Positions 9,037-18,647 of a DNA stretch of 64,000 nucleotides are shown here, piece after piece. The translations under genes and the position numbers were made by a program. Position 1 is the first letter of the stretch. Every line of letters begins with the position of its first letter. Origin of the DNA: Methanosarcina sp. ERenArc_MAG2 (GTDB taxonomy: Archaea; Halobacteriota; Methanosarcinia; Methanosarcinales; Methanosarcinaceae); assembly GCA_023955635.1 (NCBI GenBank), contig JAMXHR010000001.1:1-64000 (forward strand). Direction: 5' to 3'. The notes under the pieces were generated by a model. It worked only from the letters and a program-made list of their open reading frames with translations, was not told where the DNA came from and searched no databases.

Positions 9037-9406
9037 ACGTGTTCCTCAAAGGTCTTTGAAATCAATAAATATAGAGCGATCGCGTATGATCTTTTCAAAC
9101 GCGGGGAGGTAATCTTGTAAATGAATAATTTGCAGCAGTAAAGGCAGTAACCATAAATAAGACCACCGATATACTGGATCTTGCGGCGATGATGAGAGTT
9201 ACCCCGACTGAGCAAAAGATGATGAGAACAATTTCCTGATGCCGCACTTTTTACCTATTTTCCGATTTACCTTATTTTCCAGTTTACATTATTTTTTATT
9301 TACTTATTTTCCAGTTTAAGTTATTTATCATCTTACCCTGTTTTCCCTCAACTTTTTGAGGGCAGAATTAAGAGCTTTTATCTGCTTGTAAACCAAATTT
9401 CATAGG

Positions 9407-9808
9407 GTGTTAAATACGAGCCAGTATGACCTGAATGAAATTATACGGAAAATAAAAAATAAAAGCCCTTTTGAGTTAAAAGACCATGAACGAAGCCGAA
9501 TCTGGAGTCTAAGAGTTATCATAAGCAAGCTATACTATTCACTGGACTATGAAAAAGAGCCTCAGGTTACCAGGCAAAAAGTAACTCAGATTCTTCTTTA
9601 CCATGGGCAATTTAGCAGGGCAGAGATCGATGAAATCTTTCAATCGTCAGCAAAGGAGACTACTAATTATTCAATGGAGTTTCTAAAGCAGCACCCTCAA
9701 GTTGCAAAGGCGGAAGCTCTGAAAAGTAAAGAATTTCCTGATGAAATCGAAGAGAAGGAAGGAGAAAAACTTAAGGAAATAAAATATATCTTTCCGCATT
9801 ATAGCTGA
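9407..9808 (+). CDS. Hypothetical helical protein
   Basis: 133 aa from GTG at 9407; no family is recognised. The protein looks all-helical and highly charged, with a Lys/Glu-rich C-terminal third (EALKSKEFPDEIEEKEGEKLKEIK). The central VTRQKVTQILLYHGQFSRAEIDEIF resembles a helix-turn-helix-like pair of helices. It is monocistronic, between an AT-rich repeat region and a MITE. Codon use is like its neighbours. Confidence 0.55.
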   Translation: MLNTSQYDLNEIIRKIKNKSPFELKDHERSRIWSLRVIISKLYYSLDYEKEPQVTRQKVTQILLYHGQFSRAEIDEIFQSSAKETTNYSMEFLKQHPQVAKAEALKSKEFPDEIEEKEGEKLKEIKYIFPHYS

Positions 9809-9896
9809 ATGTCCACAGCCGATCTTATTCAATAAAATGGCAAATTAAACAATCGAGAACGGAAAGTCGTAATCAGCTCGTAAAAACGTATACCTG

Positions 9897-10015
9897 TAGG
9901 ACTTACGCACTTGAAGTCTCAAATCAACTGCATTAGGCTTACAACGTTCTGAAATTCAAATTCTAAATCTGATGGTTACTGCGCTTGACTTTGAATCTGA
10001 AGTGCGTAAGTCCTA
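9897..10015. mobile_element. 119-bp MITE-like element, copy 1
   Basis: Perfect 16-bp terminal inverted repeats, TAGGACTTACGCACTT (9897-9912) and its complement (10000-10015). ACCTG flanks both sides (9892-9896 and 10016-10020) as a possible 5-bp target duplication. It has no coding capacity. A near-identical 119-bp copy lies at 49555-49673 and a left end at 46365. An element with ends but no transposase must have been moved by an IS elsewhere. Confidence 0.85.
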
Positions 10016-10154
10016 ACCTGATAAAGTCCTTAATGAGTGAAAGATAACCTTATATCTACTGACCACTAATTTATATGCTCGCGCCTAAGATAGAATATAT
10101 ATTAAAATATAATATCTTAAATATAATCAAATAGTCAAGATAATATGAGAAATT

Positions 10155-11154
10155 ATGGAAGACACTGGCTATATAGATAAATACACTCTTTTTAATTATG
10201 GGGAGAGTGAGGATACCAGATATTCCCGAGCAGCTCATGTAACAAAAGTTTCAATGATTTTAAATTTTTTACTGACAGCTTTTAAATTTGCGGCTGGGAT
10301 TCTGGGCAATAGTTCGGCAATGATTGCTGATGCGGCTCATTCACTATCAGACTTCATAACTGACATCGCAGTGATTGTGGGTTTAAAGATTGCTAGAAAA
10401 CCCAGGGACAGCACACACAATTACGGGCACGGGAAAATTGAGACTTTAGCCGCAGCGTTTATAGGGCTTGTACTTGTTGCGGCGGCGTTTGGAATTTTCT
10501 GGGGGGTCTTCAGAAAGTTATTGCTTTTTATCATGGAGAGGACTTCCGGAGCCAAGCAAAATCGCTCTTGCTGCAGCAATCTTTTCAATTGTGGTAAAAG
10601 AGTGGCTGTACCGTTACACCATAGTATGTGGCCGAGAACTCAAGAGTGATGCGGTAATTGCAAACGCCTGGGATCACCGTTCGGACGCCTTCTCTTCAGT
10701 AGGAACCATGATAGGGATAGGAGGCGCAATATTTCTTGGAGGTAATTGGGTAGTGCTTGACCCAATCGCCGCAATTGTATTAAGTTTCTTTATCTTCAAG
10801 GTGGCATTCGATATCTCGTATAAAAGCCTTAATGAGCTTTTGGAAGCTTCACTTGATTCGGAAACCTACAGAAGTATTGAAGAGATTCTGATCTCCACTG
10901 ATGGCGTTTTAGGCTTCCATGAGCTAAAAACCCGAAAGATAGGAAACGCCATGGCTGCAGACGTCCATATTGAGGTAGACCGAGATCTGAATATTGTAGA
11001 TGCGCATGAAATCTCAACGCAGATAGAAGACAGGTTGAAGGAAATCTGCGGCGAAAACGGTCACTTCTCAATTCATATCGAACCGTGCTCTGATTCCGAA
11101 TATTATAACCCGATATGTCCAGGGCGAATACAAGAATCAGGTCATAAAAGTTGA
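10155..11154 (+). CDS. Cation diffusion facilitator (CDF) family metal transporter, frameshifted
   Basis: About 333 aa after correcting two single-base losses. CDF proteins export divalent metals (Zn, Mn, Fe, Co) in exchange for protons. Metal-site signatures are present: HSLSDF in membrane helix 2 and DHRSDAF in helix 5, each with the His/Asp-x3-Asp pattern. A C-terminal cytoplasmic ferredoxin-like domain (about residues 230-315) ends with FSIHIEP. One G is missing in the run at 10501-10506 and one base near 10544-10547; together they shift the frame twice within 45 bp. Correcting both gives a complete protein. The start ATG at 10155 follows a weakly matching leader. Confidence 0.85.
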
Positions 11155-11385
11155 GAACCCACTTAAGTTGAAAACTCTCTTTAAGTTGAGAACTTTATTT
11201 ATATTTAACTTTTAAAGATGTTCAGCACATATTCAATTGATTATCCGATACAGGATTCAGAAAATCGAAATTTGAGTCGGGATAAGCGCGGAAATTTTAT
11301 AGAAAAGAATTCAAGAAAGAAAAGACTGTGAGTTTTTCCCGCAGTCTGACACCTTATCCAGGGTGATCTTTTATCTCTTGAAAAA

Positions 11386-11847
11386 TCACTCGATAGCTAT
11401 TTTCTTTGCCGGTTCTTCCAGTTTCATTTTAGGAAGCGTTATTGTCAGGACACCGTTTTCTATTTTAGCAGTGCTTCCTTCTTCCTTAACACTCGTAGGC
11501 AGGCGGACTGTCCGGTAAAAGCGAGTATATGCTCTCTCCCGACGCACGTATCCTTCTTCTTCGGTTTCTTTTTCCTTCCCGCTTTTTGCACTGATCTCAA
11601 GCATGTCTTCCTTAAGGTTAATTTCGACATCTTCTTTGTTAATGCCGGGCAGGTCGGTAGTGACTACAAGCTTATCTTCTTCATCCTTAATGTCAATGGC
11701 AGGAGTATATACCTTTCCGCCTCCCCATTCTTCCATTGGCATGAAGTCTTCAAACAGCTGGTTCAGGCGCTCCTGCGTCTTTCTGATTTCTTCAAAAGGA
11801 TCCCAGCGCGCAGGTCCTGAAAATGATTTCCTAGCAGGCCATTTCAT
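11386..11847 (-). CDS. Small heat-shock protein, Hsp20/alpha-crystallin family
   Basis: 153 aa ATP-independent chaperone that holds unfolding proteins. An N-terminal arm (residues 1-40) with DPFEEIRKTQERLNQLFEDF precedes an alpha-crystallin domain from about residue 45 to 140, containing DLPGINKEDVEI and the conserved GVLTITLPK near its end. There is a short C-terminal tail with a KKIAIE-type I-x-I motif for oligomer contacts. GGGG about 10 bp upstream serves as the ribosome-binding site. Stands alone. Confidence 0.95.
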   Translation of the reverse strand: MKWPARKSFSGPARWDPFEEIRKTQERLNQLFEDFMPMEEWGGGKVYTPAIDIKDEEDKLVVTTDLPGINKEDVEINLKEDMLEISAKSGKEKETEEEGYVRRERAYTRFYRTVRLPTSVKEEGSTAKIENGVLTITLPKMKLEEPAKKIAIE

Positions 11848-12073
11848 CTTAAATTCCCCTTTAAGTAAAATTATAACACAGAAATAGAAGTGCTACTATG
11901 AATATATTGAGAAAGGATATATACATTTTCTCAGGTAATTTTACTAAAATGTAGCCACAAAAAAGAATGTGAATAATAAAAGAAGAAATTTCCAAAAACC
12001 CAGGCAGAGAGATTTTCGGAAAATTGAAAGGAAGTCGAATATATACATCAAATGGCGAACCAGAAAAATACAG

Positions 12074-13270
12074 TTATTTATCCCTTACAAGCATTCCCAT
12101 AAGATCCGAAGCTTTTACGAGACCCAAAGAGCCTTTTTTAACAGATTCCTCATCAAAAGCCTCTGTTCCATCAGGATCCGTTCTGTCGGTCCTGTAGACT
12201 GCAAAGGGAATCGGGTCCCTTGTATGAGTTTTTAAGGAAACAGGAGTCGGATGGTCAGGCAGTATGAGAATCGTAAAGGGCTCATCTGAAGCCTCAGCAT
12301 GTTTAAGGATAGGGGCTACTATTCGGCTATCGAAATCTTCTACAGCCTTTAACTTTTTGTCAATACTTCCCTCGTGTCCGGCTTCATCAGGAGCCTCCAC
12401 ATGAACAAAGACAAGATCCCTGGTTTTCAGGATCTCAATGGCAGCACTGGCTTTTCCTTCATAATTGGTATCCAGATAGCCGGTTGCTCCCGGAACCTCA
12501 ATTACGTCCATGCCTGCATAAACTCCAATGCCTTTCAGAAGATCGACTGCCGAGATAATTGCTCCGGTTTTCCCATACAGTTCTCGAAACAGCGTAAACT
12601 TTGGAGCATGACCCTGACCCCACGCCCAGATTGAATTTGCGGGGTTCTTGCCCTCCTCAATCCTTTTCAGGTTAACTGGGTGCAGTTCAAGAACGGCCAT
12701 AGATGCTTTAATTAATCCGGAAAAGAAATCTCCATCCTTTCCTCTAGGTAGGTATTCTTCCGCGTTCTTTCCTGTAATATCATGCGGTGGAGTGCATTCT
12801 GTTTCAGCCCCCAGATTATTTCTGGCGACTATCAGGTGCCTGTAACTGATTCCGGGATAAAAGCTCAGGTCGTCAGTACTGAGTTCCGCATCAAGGGTCT
12901 CAATGAGGATTTTAGCTTCGTTGCTGCTAATATGCCCTGCACTGTAATCTATTATTTTCCCATGTTCAATGGTTATAAGATTGCATCTGAAAGCCACATC
13001 ATCAGCTGCAAGGGCCACGCCCATACTGGCAGCTTCCAGAGGAGCCCGCCCGGAATAATATACTGCCGGATCGTACCCGAGAATGGACATATTTGCGATA
13101 TCACTTCCAGGAGAAAATCCATCAGGTATAGTTTTTGCAAGCCCGGTTTTTCCGCGAGCTGCGATATAATCCATGGCAGGAGTTCGGGCTGCCTGGAGAA
13201 TGGTCTTGTTGCCCAATTTTTCTATCGGGTAATCGGCCATTCCGTCTCCTATAAGTACGGCATATTTCAT
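12074..13270 (-). CDS. apgM: Cofactor-independent phosphoglycerate mutase, archaeal type
   Basis: 398 aa. Interconverts 3- and 2-phosphoglycerate in glycolysis/gluconeogenesis through a phosphoserine intermediate. It belongs to the alkaline-phosphatase superfamily. N-terminal [10 protein letters not shown] carries a metal-binding Asp; [14 protein letters not shown] carries the catalytic Ser. C-terminal metal ligands lie in [12 protein letters not shown] and LPDHPTPV, and [10 protein letters not shown] closes the active site. Length is normal for archaeal ApgM. Monocistronic, divergent from lysC across about 440 bp. Confidence 0.95.
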   Translation of the reverse strand: MKYAVLIGDGMADYPIEKLGNKTILQAARTPAMDYIAARGKTGLAKTIPDGFSPGSDIANMSILGYDPAVYYSGRAPLEAASMGVALAADDVAFRCNLITIEHGKIIDYSAGHISSNEAKILIETLDAELSTDDLSFYPGISYRHLIVARNNLGAETECTPPHDITGKNAEEYLPRGKDGDFFSGLIKASMAVLELHPVNLKRIEEGKNPANSIWAWGQGHAPKFTLFRELYGKTGAIISAVDLLKGIGVYAGMDVIEVPGATGYLDTNYEGKASAAIEILKTRDLVFVHVEAPDEAGHEGSIDKKLKAVEDFDSRIVAPILKHAEASDEPFTILILPDHPTPVSLKTHTRDPIPFAVYRTDRTDPDGTEAFDEESVKKGSLGLVKASDLMGMLVRDK

Positions 13271-13712
13271 TGCTTCACCTGTCTCTAACTGTTTTACTCT
13301 TTCATCTCTGGAATAAAATATATTACTTTCTACCAGATACTTATTACCGGCATTTTATTAGGCATCTGCTAGCAGGTTTTTCTGCTGATGCAGATATCTT
13401 AATTTCTACACTCTTTTTACACAAACATTATAATATAGTATCCATATCCTATACAGAACAGGTTCTCAGCATAAAATATATTAAGTTACAAAAGAGCCGT
13501 CATATAGCTTTCTTGACAAAAGAAACCATTTTATTGAGAGACAATTTGCGTATATTCCCGGATTAGGATGAATATGAATCTGGAATAATTCTGGAAAATA
13601 ATTAAAATAATTAAAATAATTAAAAGTATTAAAATAATTAAAAGTATTAAAATTAACAGTTTAAGAAGAATGGTGCGAGAATAACCAGTTAATGCTAAAA
13701 CGTGATCCGATC
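13271..13712. other. Divergent spacer with short AT repeats
   Basis: Spacer between apgM and lysC. At about 13592-13655 there is a low-complexity array of AATTAAAAT/AGTATTAAAAT units, directly upstream of lysC. No gene or RNA is recognised. An in-frame ATG at 13692 is a possible alternative lysC start. Confidence 0.5.
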
Positions 13713-15130
13713 ATGAAAATTGTAATGAAATTTGGAGGAACTTCCGTTGGGGACGGAAAAAAATCCGTCATGTTGCCCAGCTTCTGAAAAGGTATCATGA
13801 AGAAGGCAACCAGATCGTGGTAGTAACCTCGGCGCTCGGTGGAGTAACCGATGGGCTTCTGGAAAATGCACTCCTTGCCTCAGCAAAAGGCAAAGTTGCC
13901 CTTGTGAAAGAGTTTAAAACCGAAATTACAAATAAACACCATGAAGCCGTGAATGATGCCATTGATGATCCCATAATTGTAAAAGAAGTTCTCCAGACTC
14001 TTGATCTTCGCATTGATGAGCTCGAAAAAGCCCTGGTCGGAATCTGCTATCTGGGCGAACTTACTCCAAGATCCATTGACTATATTTCTTCTTATGGAGA
14101 ACGCCTGGCTGCTCCGATTGTGTCAGGAGCTGTCCGTTCTCTTGGAACCGCGTCAACAGAATATACCGGTGGAGAAGCAGGGATTATAACCTCATCGGAT
14201 TACGGAAATGCCAGGCCCCTGGAAAAGACCTACGACCTTGTGGAAAAAAGGCTTGGATGCAGACTCGGGTCCCAGATTCTTGTGGTGACGGGATTTATAG
14301 GAGAAAATGAAGACGGAATTATTACCACTCTGGGAAGAAGCGGGTCTGACTTCACGGCTTCTATCCTTGGTGCGGCCCTGAAAGCCGATGAGATCTGGCT
14401 CTGGAAAGAAGTTAACGGGATCATGACCACTGACCCAAGAATCGTGCCAGAGGCAAAAACTATCCCGCAAATTTCCTATGCTGAAGCAATGGAACTTTCT
14501 TACTTCGGGGCAAATGTACTTCACCCGCGCACGATTGAGCCTGCGATGCGCGAACACATTCCGGTGCGTGTCAAAAATACTTTTGACCCGGAATTCCCTG
14601 GCACGCTCGTTGTTGCGGAGAAGTTCCAGTGCAGGCATGTTGTAAAAGCAGTAAGTCTGATCAAAAACGTGGCTCTCATTAATATTGCAGGCGTAGAGAT
14701 GGCAGGAACAGTCGGGACTGTAGCAAGGCTCTTTACAACTCTTGCGAAGGCAGACGTCAACGTTGTTATGATCAGCCAAGGTTCTTCGGAGTCCAATATA
14801 TCTTTCGTGGTCAGTGAGGCAAATGTTGAGCCAGCATTGAAAGCGCTCCATAAAGAGTTCAACCGCGAAATCGTAAAAGAGATCACTTCGGACAAAAATG
14901 TCTGTGTAGTTGCAGTCGTGGGTGCAGGTATGGCAGGAACTCCAGGCGTGGCAAAAAGGGTCTTCGGAGCACTTGGAAATTCGATGATTAATATTATCAT
15001 GATCAGCCAGGGTTCTTCCCAGTACAATATCTCTTTCGTGGTGCGGGAAGATGATGCATTTGCCGCAGTCAAGACTCTGCATGATGAATTCGAATTATAT
15101 AATGGAAACGGAATTGAAAAACAGCTCTAA
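13713..15130 (+). CDS. lysC: Aspartate kinase, frameshifted near the N-terminus
   Basis: About 472 aa after correction. Phosphorylates aspartate in the first step to lysine, threonine and methionine. The N-terminal kinase motif KFGGTSVGDG is at residues 6-15 and is followed by GRSGSDFTA (ATP/aspartate site). Two C-terminal ACT domains follow, each with a GTVGTVARLF/GTPGVAKRVF and MISQGSS core, which usually give feedback control by amino acids. One A is missing from the A7 run at 13757-13763; restoring it joins the first 15 residues to the long frame beginning at 13817. An in-frame ATG at 13692 is an alternative start. purM follows after 21 bp. Confidence 0.9.
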
Positions 15131-15151
15131 AATAGGCAGGGAGGGGAAAAA

Positions 15152-16152
15152 ATGAGCGAAAGGCACTTAACATACGCGGATTCAGGCGTGGATATTGCAA
15201 AGGAAGAAGAAACCGTCAAAACCCTTATCGAAAAACTTAGCTATGTTCGAAAAGGAATAGGAGCCCCCTCACAGGAATAGGGCACTATGCAGGGCTTCTG
15301 GATTTCGGAGAATATGCCCTTGCCCTGACAACGGATGGGGTAGGCTCAAAAGTTCTTATTGCAAACGAAATGCAGCGGTGGAATACAGTAGGTATAGACT
15401 GTATCGCAATGAACGTTAATGACCTCCTGGCCATGGGAGCCGAACCTGTGGCTTTTGTAGACTACCTTGCCCTGGAAAAGCACGAAGAAGGCTTTGCCGT
15501 CCAGATAGGAGAGGGACTGCTTAAAGGCGCTGAGATATCCAGGATGTCCATTGTCGGTGGAGAAACCGCAACCCTACCCGGTATAATTAAAGGCTTTGAC
15601 CTTGCAGGCACGTGCCTTGGAATTGTCAAAAAAAATCAGGTTGTTGAAGGAGGAAAAGTCAGGGTAGGTGATGTGGTTGTCGGTATCCACAGCACAGGTG
15701 TTCATAGTAACGGTTACACCCTTGTAAGGAAGATAGTTGAAGAAGCCGGATACTCTTACCATGATCCCTGCCCCTATGACAGTTCAAAGACAATCGGGGA
15801 CGAGCTCCTGGTTCCAACGAGAATTTATATTGAGATCCTTGATGTCCTTAAGGCATGTGAAGTCCATGGGCTTGCCCACATAACAGGCAGCGGGCTTCTG
15901 AAACTGAGAAGGGTGACAAAACTCGGCTTTGACTTTTACGATCCTCTCGAACCTCAGGAGATTTTCAAGTTCCTGCAGAAAGAGGGAGGAGTCGAAGATC
16001 TTGAGATGTACAGGACCTTCAATATGGGCATGGGCTTTCTGATTATCCTGCCGGAAGAAGATGCTGCAAAAGCTGTAGAGCTTACGGGCGGAAAAATCGT
16101 AGGGAAAATAGTGGAAAGCGGAATCAGGGTCAGGGACCTGGTAATAGAGTAA
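15152..16152 (+). CDS. purM: Phosphoribosylformylglycinamidine cyclo-ligase (AIR synthetase), frameshifted
   Basis: About 333 aa after correction. Makes 5-aminoimidazole ribotide from FGAM with ATP in purine synthesis. A strong GGGAGGGG precedes the ATG at 15152. Typical motifs are YADSGVDI, TTDGVGSKV (metal/ATP), CIAMNVNDLLAMGAEP and the glycine-rich VGGETATLPG, ending with HITGSGLLKLRR and NMGMGFLI. One C is missing from the C5 run at 15264-15268, which produces a false stop at 15278; with it restored the whole frame is open. Follows lysC by 21 bp, probably cotranscribed. Confidence 0.9.
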
Positions 16153-16265
16153 AAGTCAAAAGTGTAAAATTCAATTTTAAAAGTGAAGCTTGGAGGAATG
16201 TGAGATTAAACTCCTTTCCTCTATGTTGAAAATTCTCTTATATGATTTTAATTGCGGCTAACTTC

Positions 16266-16655
16266 TTAAATCTCTTTTGTCTCATTTTTCCATAAATCCT
16301 GATAGCTGGCTGAGGGCGTCTTGGGGCTCTCAAGAGATTTGCCTTTCTTTAATGATGCCTTTCCCTTTTCCATCTCTGTCTCTCTGAGCCGATTGATCTC
16401 TTTTATGCTGTCCTGGTTTTCTATACTCAGAACAAAGCTTCCATGACAGGGTTTTGTAAAAGGAAAAATCAGAGAATTACCTTTAGCCCCCACAGCAATG
16501 GGTGGTATTCCTATTATATAGTAGTTCTTGAAGATCTTGTATCCTGGCGGTACATAGTAAACCTCATCCGAATTTTTCTCAATATACTCTCTGGACTCCT
16601 TGAAACTTATCCTTTCCAGGAGGATTTCATATTTCATCTGCTCAATACAGCTCAT
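16266..16655 (-). CDS. DUF1894-type methanogen protein
   Basis: 129 aa, conserved in methanogens but of unknown function. Recognisable stretches are EQMKYEILLERISFKE, YYVPPGYKIF and FPFTKPCHGSFVLSIE, with a charged, low-complexity C-terminus. The start overlaps the stop of the DUF1890 gene by 4 bp, so the two are coupled; this pair recurs in methanogen genomes as far as I know. A shorter paralogue on the other strand lies at 17593-17895 with the same VPGGYK and FTKPCLGFF motifs. The single conserved Cys in KPC could be functional. Confidence 0.75.
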   Translation of the reverse strand: MSCIEQMKYEILLERISFKESREYIEKNSDEVYYVPPGYKIFKNYYIIGIPPIAVGAKGNSLIFPFTKPCHGSFVLSIENQDSIKEINRLRETEMEKGKASLKKGKSLESPKTPSASYQDLWKNETKEI

Positions 16656-17118
16656 TTGACTAATTCCTCCATCACCTTATCCAGCTTGTTCTTGAGCCGG
16701 GTGGGATTATGAATGTCTTTTGCAACTATTTTCACACAGTCGAACTCGATAGCTTCTGCTAGAGCCTCAGCGTTCTTGCCAAAAACAATGGAGTACATTT
16801 TGGCCTGAGAAATGGCGCTCATTGTCGTTGCAAAAGTCATTCCGGAATCGTTATGCATAAAGGCGAAGCACATGTCGAAATCTACTCTTTTCTCAATAAT
16901 ATCCTCTAAGGTTTTATCGAGATTAACCATTTTTTTACATAATAACCGTCGATATCGGAAACTTTCAAAAGCTTAATTACGGCATCATTCCCAGCAACAG
17001 TTACGTCAAATCCTGATTTATTTAGCTTATGGGAAAGATACAGAGCAATGCTGGTTTGAATTGGGACCTCAGGACATCCCATCATAAGGAGCACTTTTAT
17101 GCCGGTCATACATTTCAT
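16652..17118 (-). CDS. DUF1890-type methanogen protein, frameshifted
   Basis: About 155 aa after correction; methanogen-restricted, function unknown. N-terminal VLLMMGCPEVPIQTSIALYLSHKL looks like a Rossmann-type start with a Cys in the first loop. The second half contains FAFMHNDSGMTFATTMSAISQAK and YSIVFGKNAEAL. Restoring one T in the plus-strand T7 run at 16930-16936 joins GYYVKK to MVNLDKTLEDIIEK and makes a single frame. Operonic with the DUF1894 gene (4-bp overlap). Both may act together in methanogen cofactor or redox biology, which is speculation. Confidence 0.75.
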
Positions 17119-17592
17119 CTCTGATTATTCTATCGATAAGTATCTGTAAGGAGGGATAGAGTTATCCTTAATTTCAACTTTTGCAATTGTTATTCTATGG
17201 AAACCCTTGAAAACGAGATAACTTTTTTATTCAATCATGTCTCCAAAGGTCCGCGCTGAAATCCCTCTAATATCGGATTTAAACCATTCTCATGTTATCA
17301 CCATTTATATATTAAATATTTGAGATCAGTCTTAAAGCTGTTCAGTCTTCCAGGCTGAACGTTTATTCCTGCAAGTATTCCGAACACATAAACAAAAAGG
17401 TTGTAGAAGTAATTTGGATTATATTAAGGATTTCTATAGAGCTCTATTTTCCTTTTTTCAAAACGAATTAGTTTTATAATATTCTCTGCATAATTTTAAC
17501 TTGCGAATTTAATTAGAGGTCATTTGAGGCAGTTACAGCTATCAGAATTTTTCAGGATTTATCTAAAGAAAAAAACCATAAAAGGTACAAAA
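17119..17592. other. Divergent AT-rich spacer
   Basis: Lies between the leftward DUF1890/DUF1894 operon and the rightward DUF1894 paralogue. It contains TATA-like sequences (TTATATATTAAATATTT near 17305) and no supported gene. A TTG at 17524 opens the downstream frame earlier, but the ATG at 17593 is the better start. Confidence 0.5.
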
Positions 17593-17895
17593 ATGGTATG
17601 TTTAAGCGGATATGACTATGAGATTCTCCTGAAGAACACAACTCTCAAAGAGTGTGAAAATTGTATTAAGGAGATTTCGGAGGACGTATACCTTGTACCT
17701 GGAGGATACAAAGTAAAAGGTTTCATCCTCATAGGTACAACTTCACCTGTTGGTTTTTCAGGTAACGATATCATATTTCAGTTTACAAAACCCTGTTTGG
17801 GCTTCTTTGTAATCAAACTGAAAAATGAAACAGAAGAAATAAAGAAACTTCGGGACCAGTACAAGAAGGATAAAAATGTAAAGAAGATTAAATGA
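17593..17895 (+). CDS. Short divergent DUF1894 paralogue
   Basis: 100 aa from ATG 17593, preceded by AAAGGT. It shares YDYEILLKNTTLKEC, VYLVPGGYKVKGFILIG, IIFQFTKPCLGFFVIKLKN and IKKLRDQ with the DUF1894 protein encoded at 16266-16655, so the two are paralogues in divergent orientation. It lacks the long charged C-terminus. It is followed by a terminator hairpin. The function is unknown; retention of the KPC cysteine argues it is not decaying. Confidence 0.7.
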   Translation: MVCLSGYDYEILLKNTTLKECENCIKEISEDVYLVPGGYKVKGFILIGTTSPVGFSGNDIIFQFTKPCLGFFVIKLKNETEEIKKLRDQYKKDKNVKKIK

Positions 17896-17903
17896 GGGGT
17901 AAC

Positions 17904-17935
17904 AAACCGATTGCCGCCTGAGACGGTCTGTTTTT
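17904..17935 (+). terminator. Hairpin plus T-run
   Basis: ACAAACCG and CGGTCTGT pair with one mismatch around a 13-nt loop and are followed by TTTTT. Located just after the short DUF1894 paralogue. Confidence 0.45.
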
Positions 17936-17994
17936 CAAAAAAGCTCTCTTTATGTTTATTCTCCGGTTTATCTTCAGGTTCATTTTCCGGTTTT

Positions 17995-18600
17995 TCAGGC
18001 TTTCACCTTTTTCGTACACGCAACCCTGCACTCAAAGAACCGGGCTGCAGGCAGTTCATGTATTGTGGTTGCAACAATCATGCCTTCTCCGACTTCTTTT
18101 ACGACCATGATGGGCCTGTTCCTGTCATCTTTGAGCACAATTTCAGCATCGGTTTCTGAGAAGTAACCGTCACATCCTGCAGGAGGGACGATATTTTCCA
18201 CAAGTTTTTGAGCATCATGTTCATCCACAGGCTGAGGTGTGCATGAGTTTTCTTCCATTATGTACTTCAAAGAGAAAGGAAGCCATTCATATTCGTATTC
18301 CGGGACAAGAGGACTGAAGACAAGCAGGGTACCTCCTTTTGCCACAAATTTTTCAAGAGAGTGTTTACCACGTTCAAGCCCTGTACCTGTTTTTGTATAC
18401 TGCTTATTTGCAAAACCAGTCGGCAAGACCAGAATCTTGCAGGCGGGAAAATAAGGAGTACTAAGGGATGTTGAGAGTGCCCGGCTGCATTCAAGTCCGT
18501 ATTCCACAAACAATTTTTCAAAAAGAAGAGGGCAGTCCCATAGTAAAATTACGTCACTCATGAAAAAGGATAGGAAACTCCCACATATGAATGTATCCAT
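17995..18600 (-). CDS. Hypothetical protein, possible glutamine-amidotransferase-like fold
   Basis: 201 aa, with a second possible start (MSDVILLWDCPLLFEKLF) at 18558. Features are KILVLPTGFANKQYT, then FVAKGGTLLVFSPL, followed by WLPFSLKYI. This order of a strand, LP-x-G and KGG-x-LLVF is the pattern seen in class I amidotransferase/ThuA-like folds, where a family member binds or remodels a small ligand. No catalytic Cys at the usual elbow is evident. The C-terminal half (EVGEGMIVATTIHELPAARFFE) also fits that fold. Assignment is tentative; neighbours give no clue. Confidence 0.6.
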   Translation of the reverse strand: MDTFICGSFLSFFMSDVILLWDCPLLFEKLFVEYGLECSRALSTSLSTPYFPACKILVLPTGFANKQYTKTGTGLERGKHSLEKFVAKGGTLLVFSPLVPEYEYEWLPFSLKYIMEENSCTPQPVDEHDAQKLVENIVPPAGCDGYFSETDAEIVLKDDRNRPIMVVKEVGEGMIVATTIHELPAARFFECRVACTKKVKA

Positions 18601-18647
18601 CTGAATAAAGAAGTCGGATAATTAGTGAAGGCAAGGCTTTATGTACT

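Noticed and set aside
9033..9215. 60-codon minus-strand frame upstream of cofE
   Set aside because: Overlaps the cofE start and its ribosome-binding site; composition is not protein-like.
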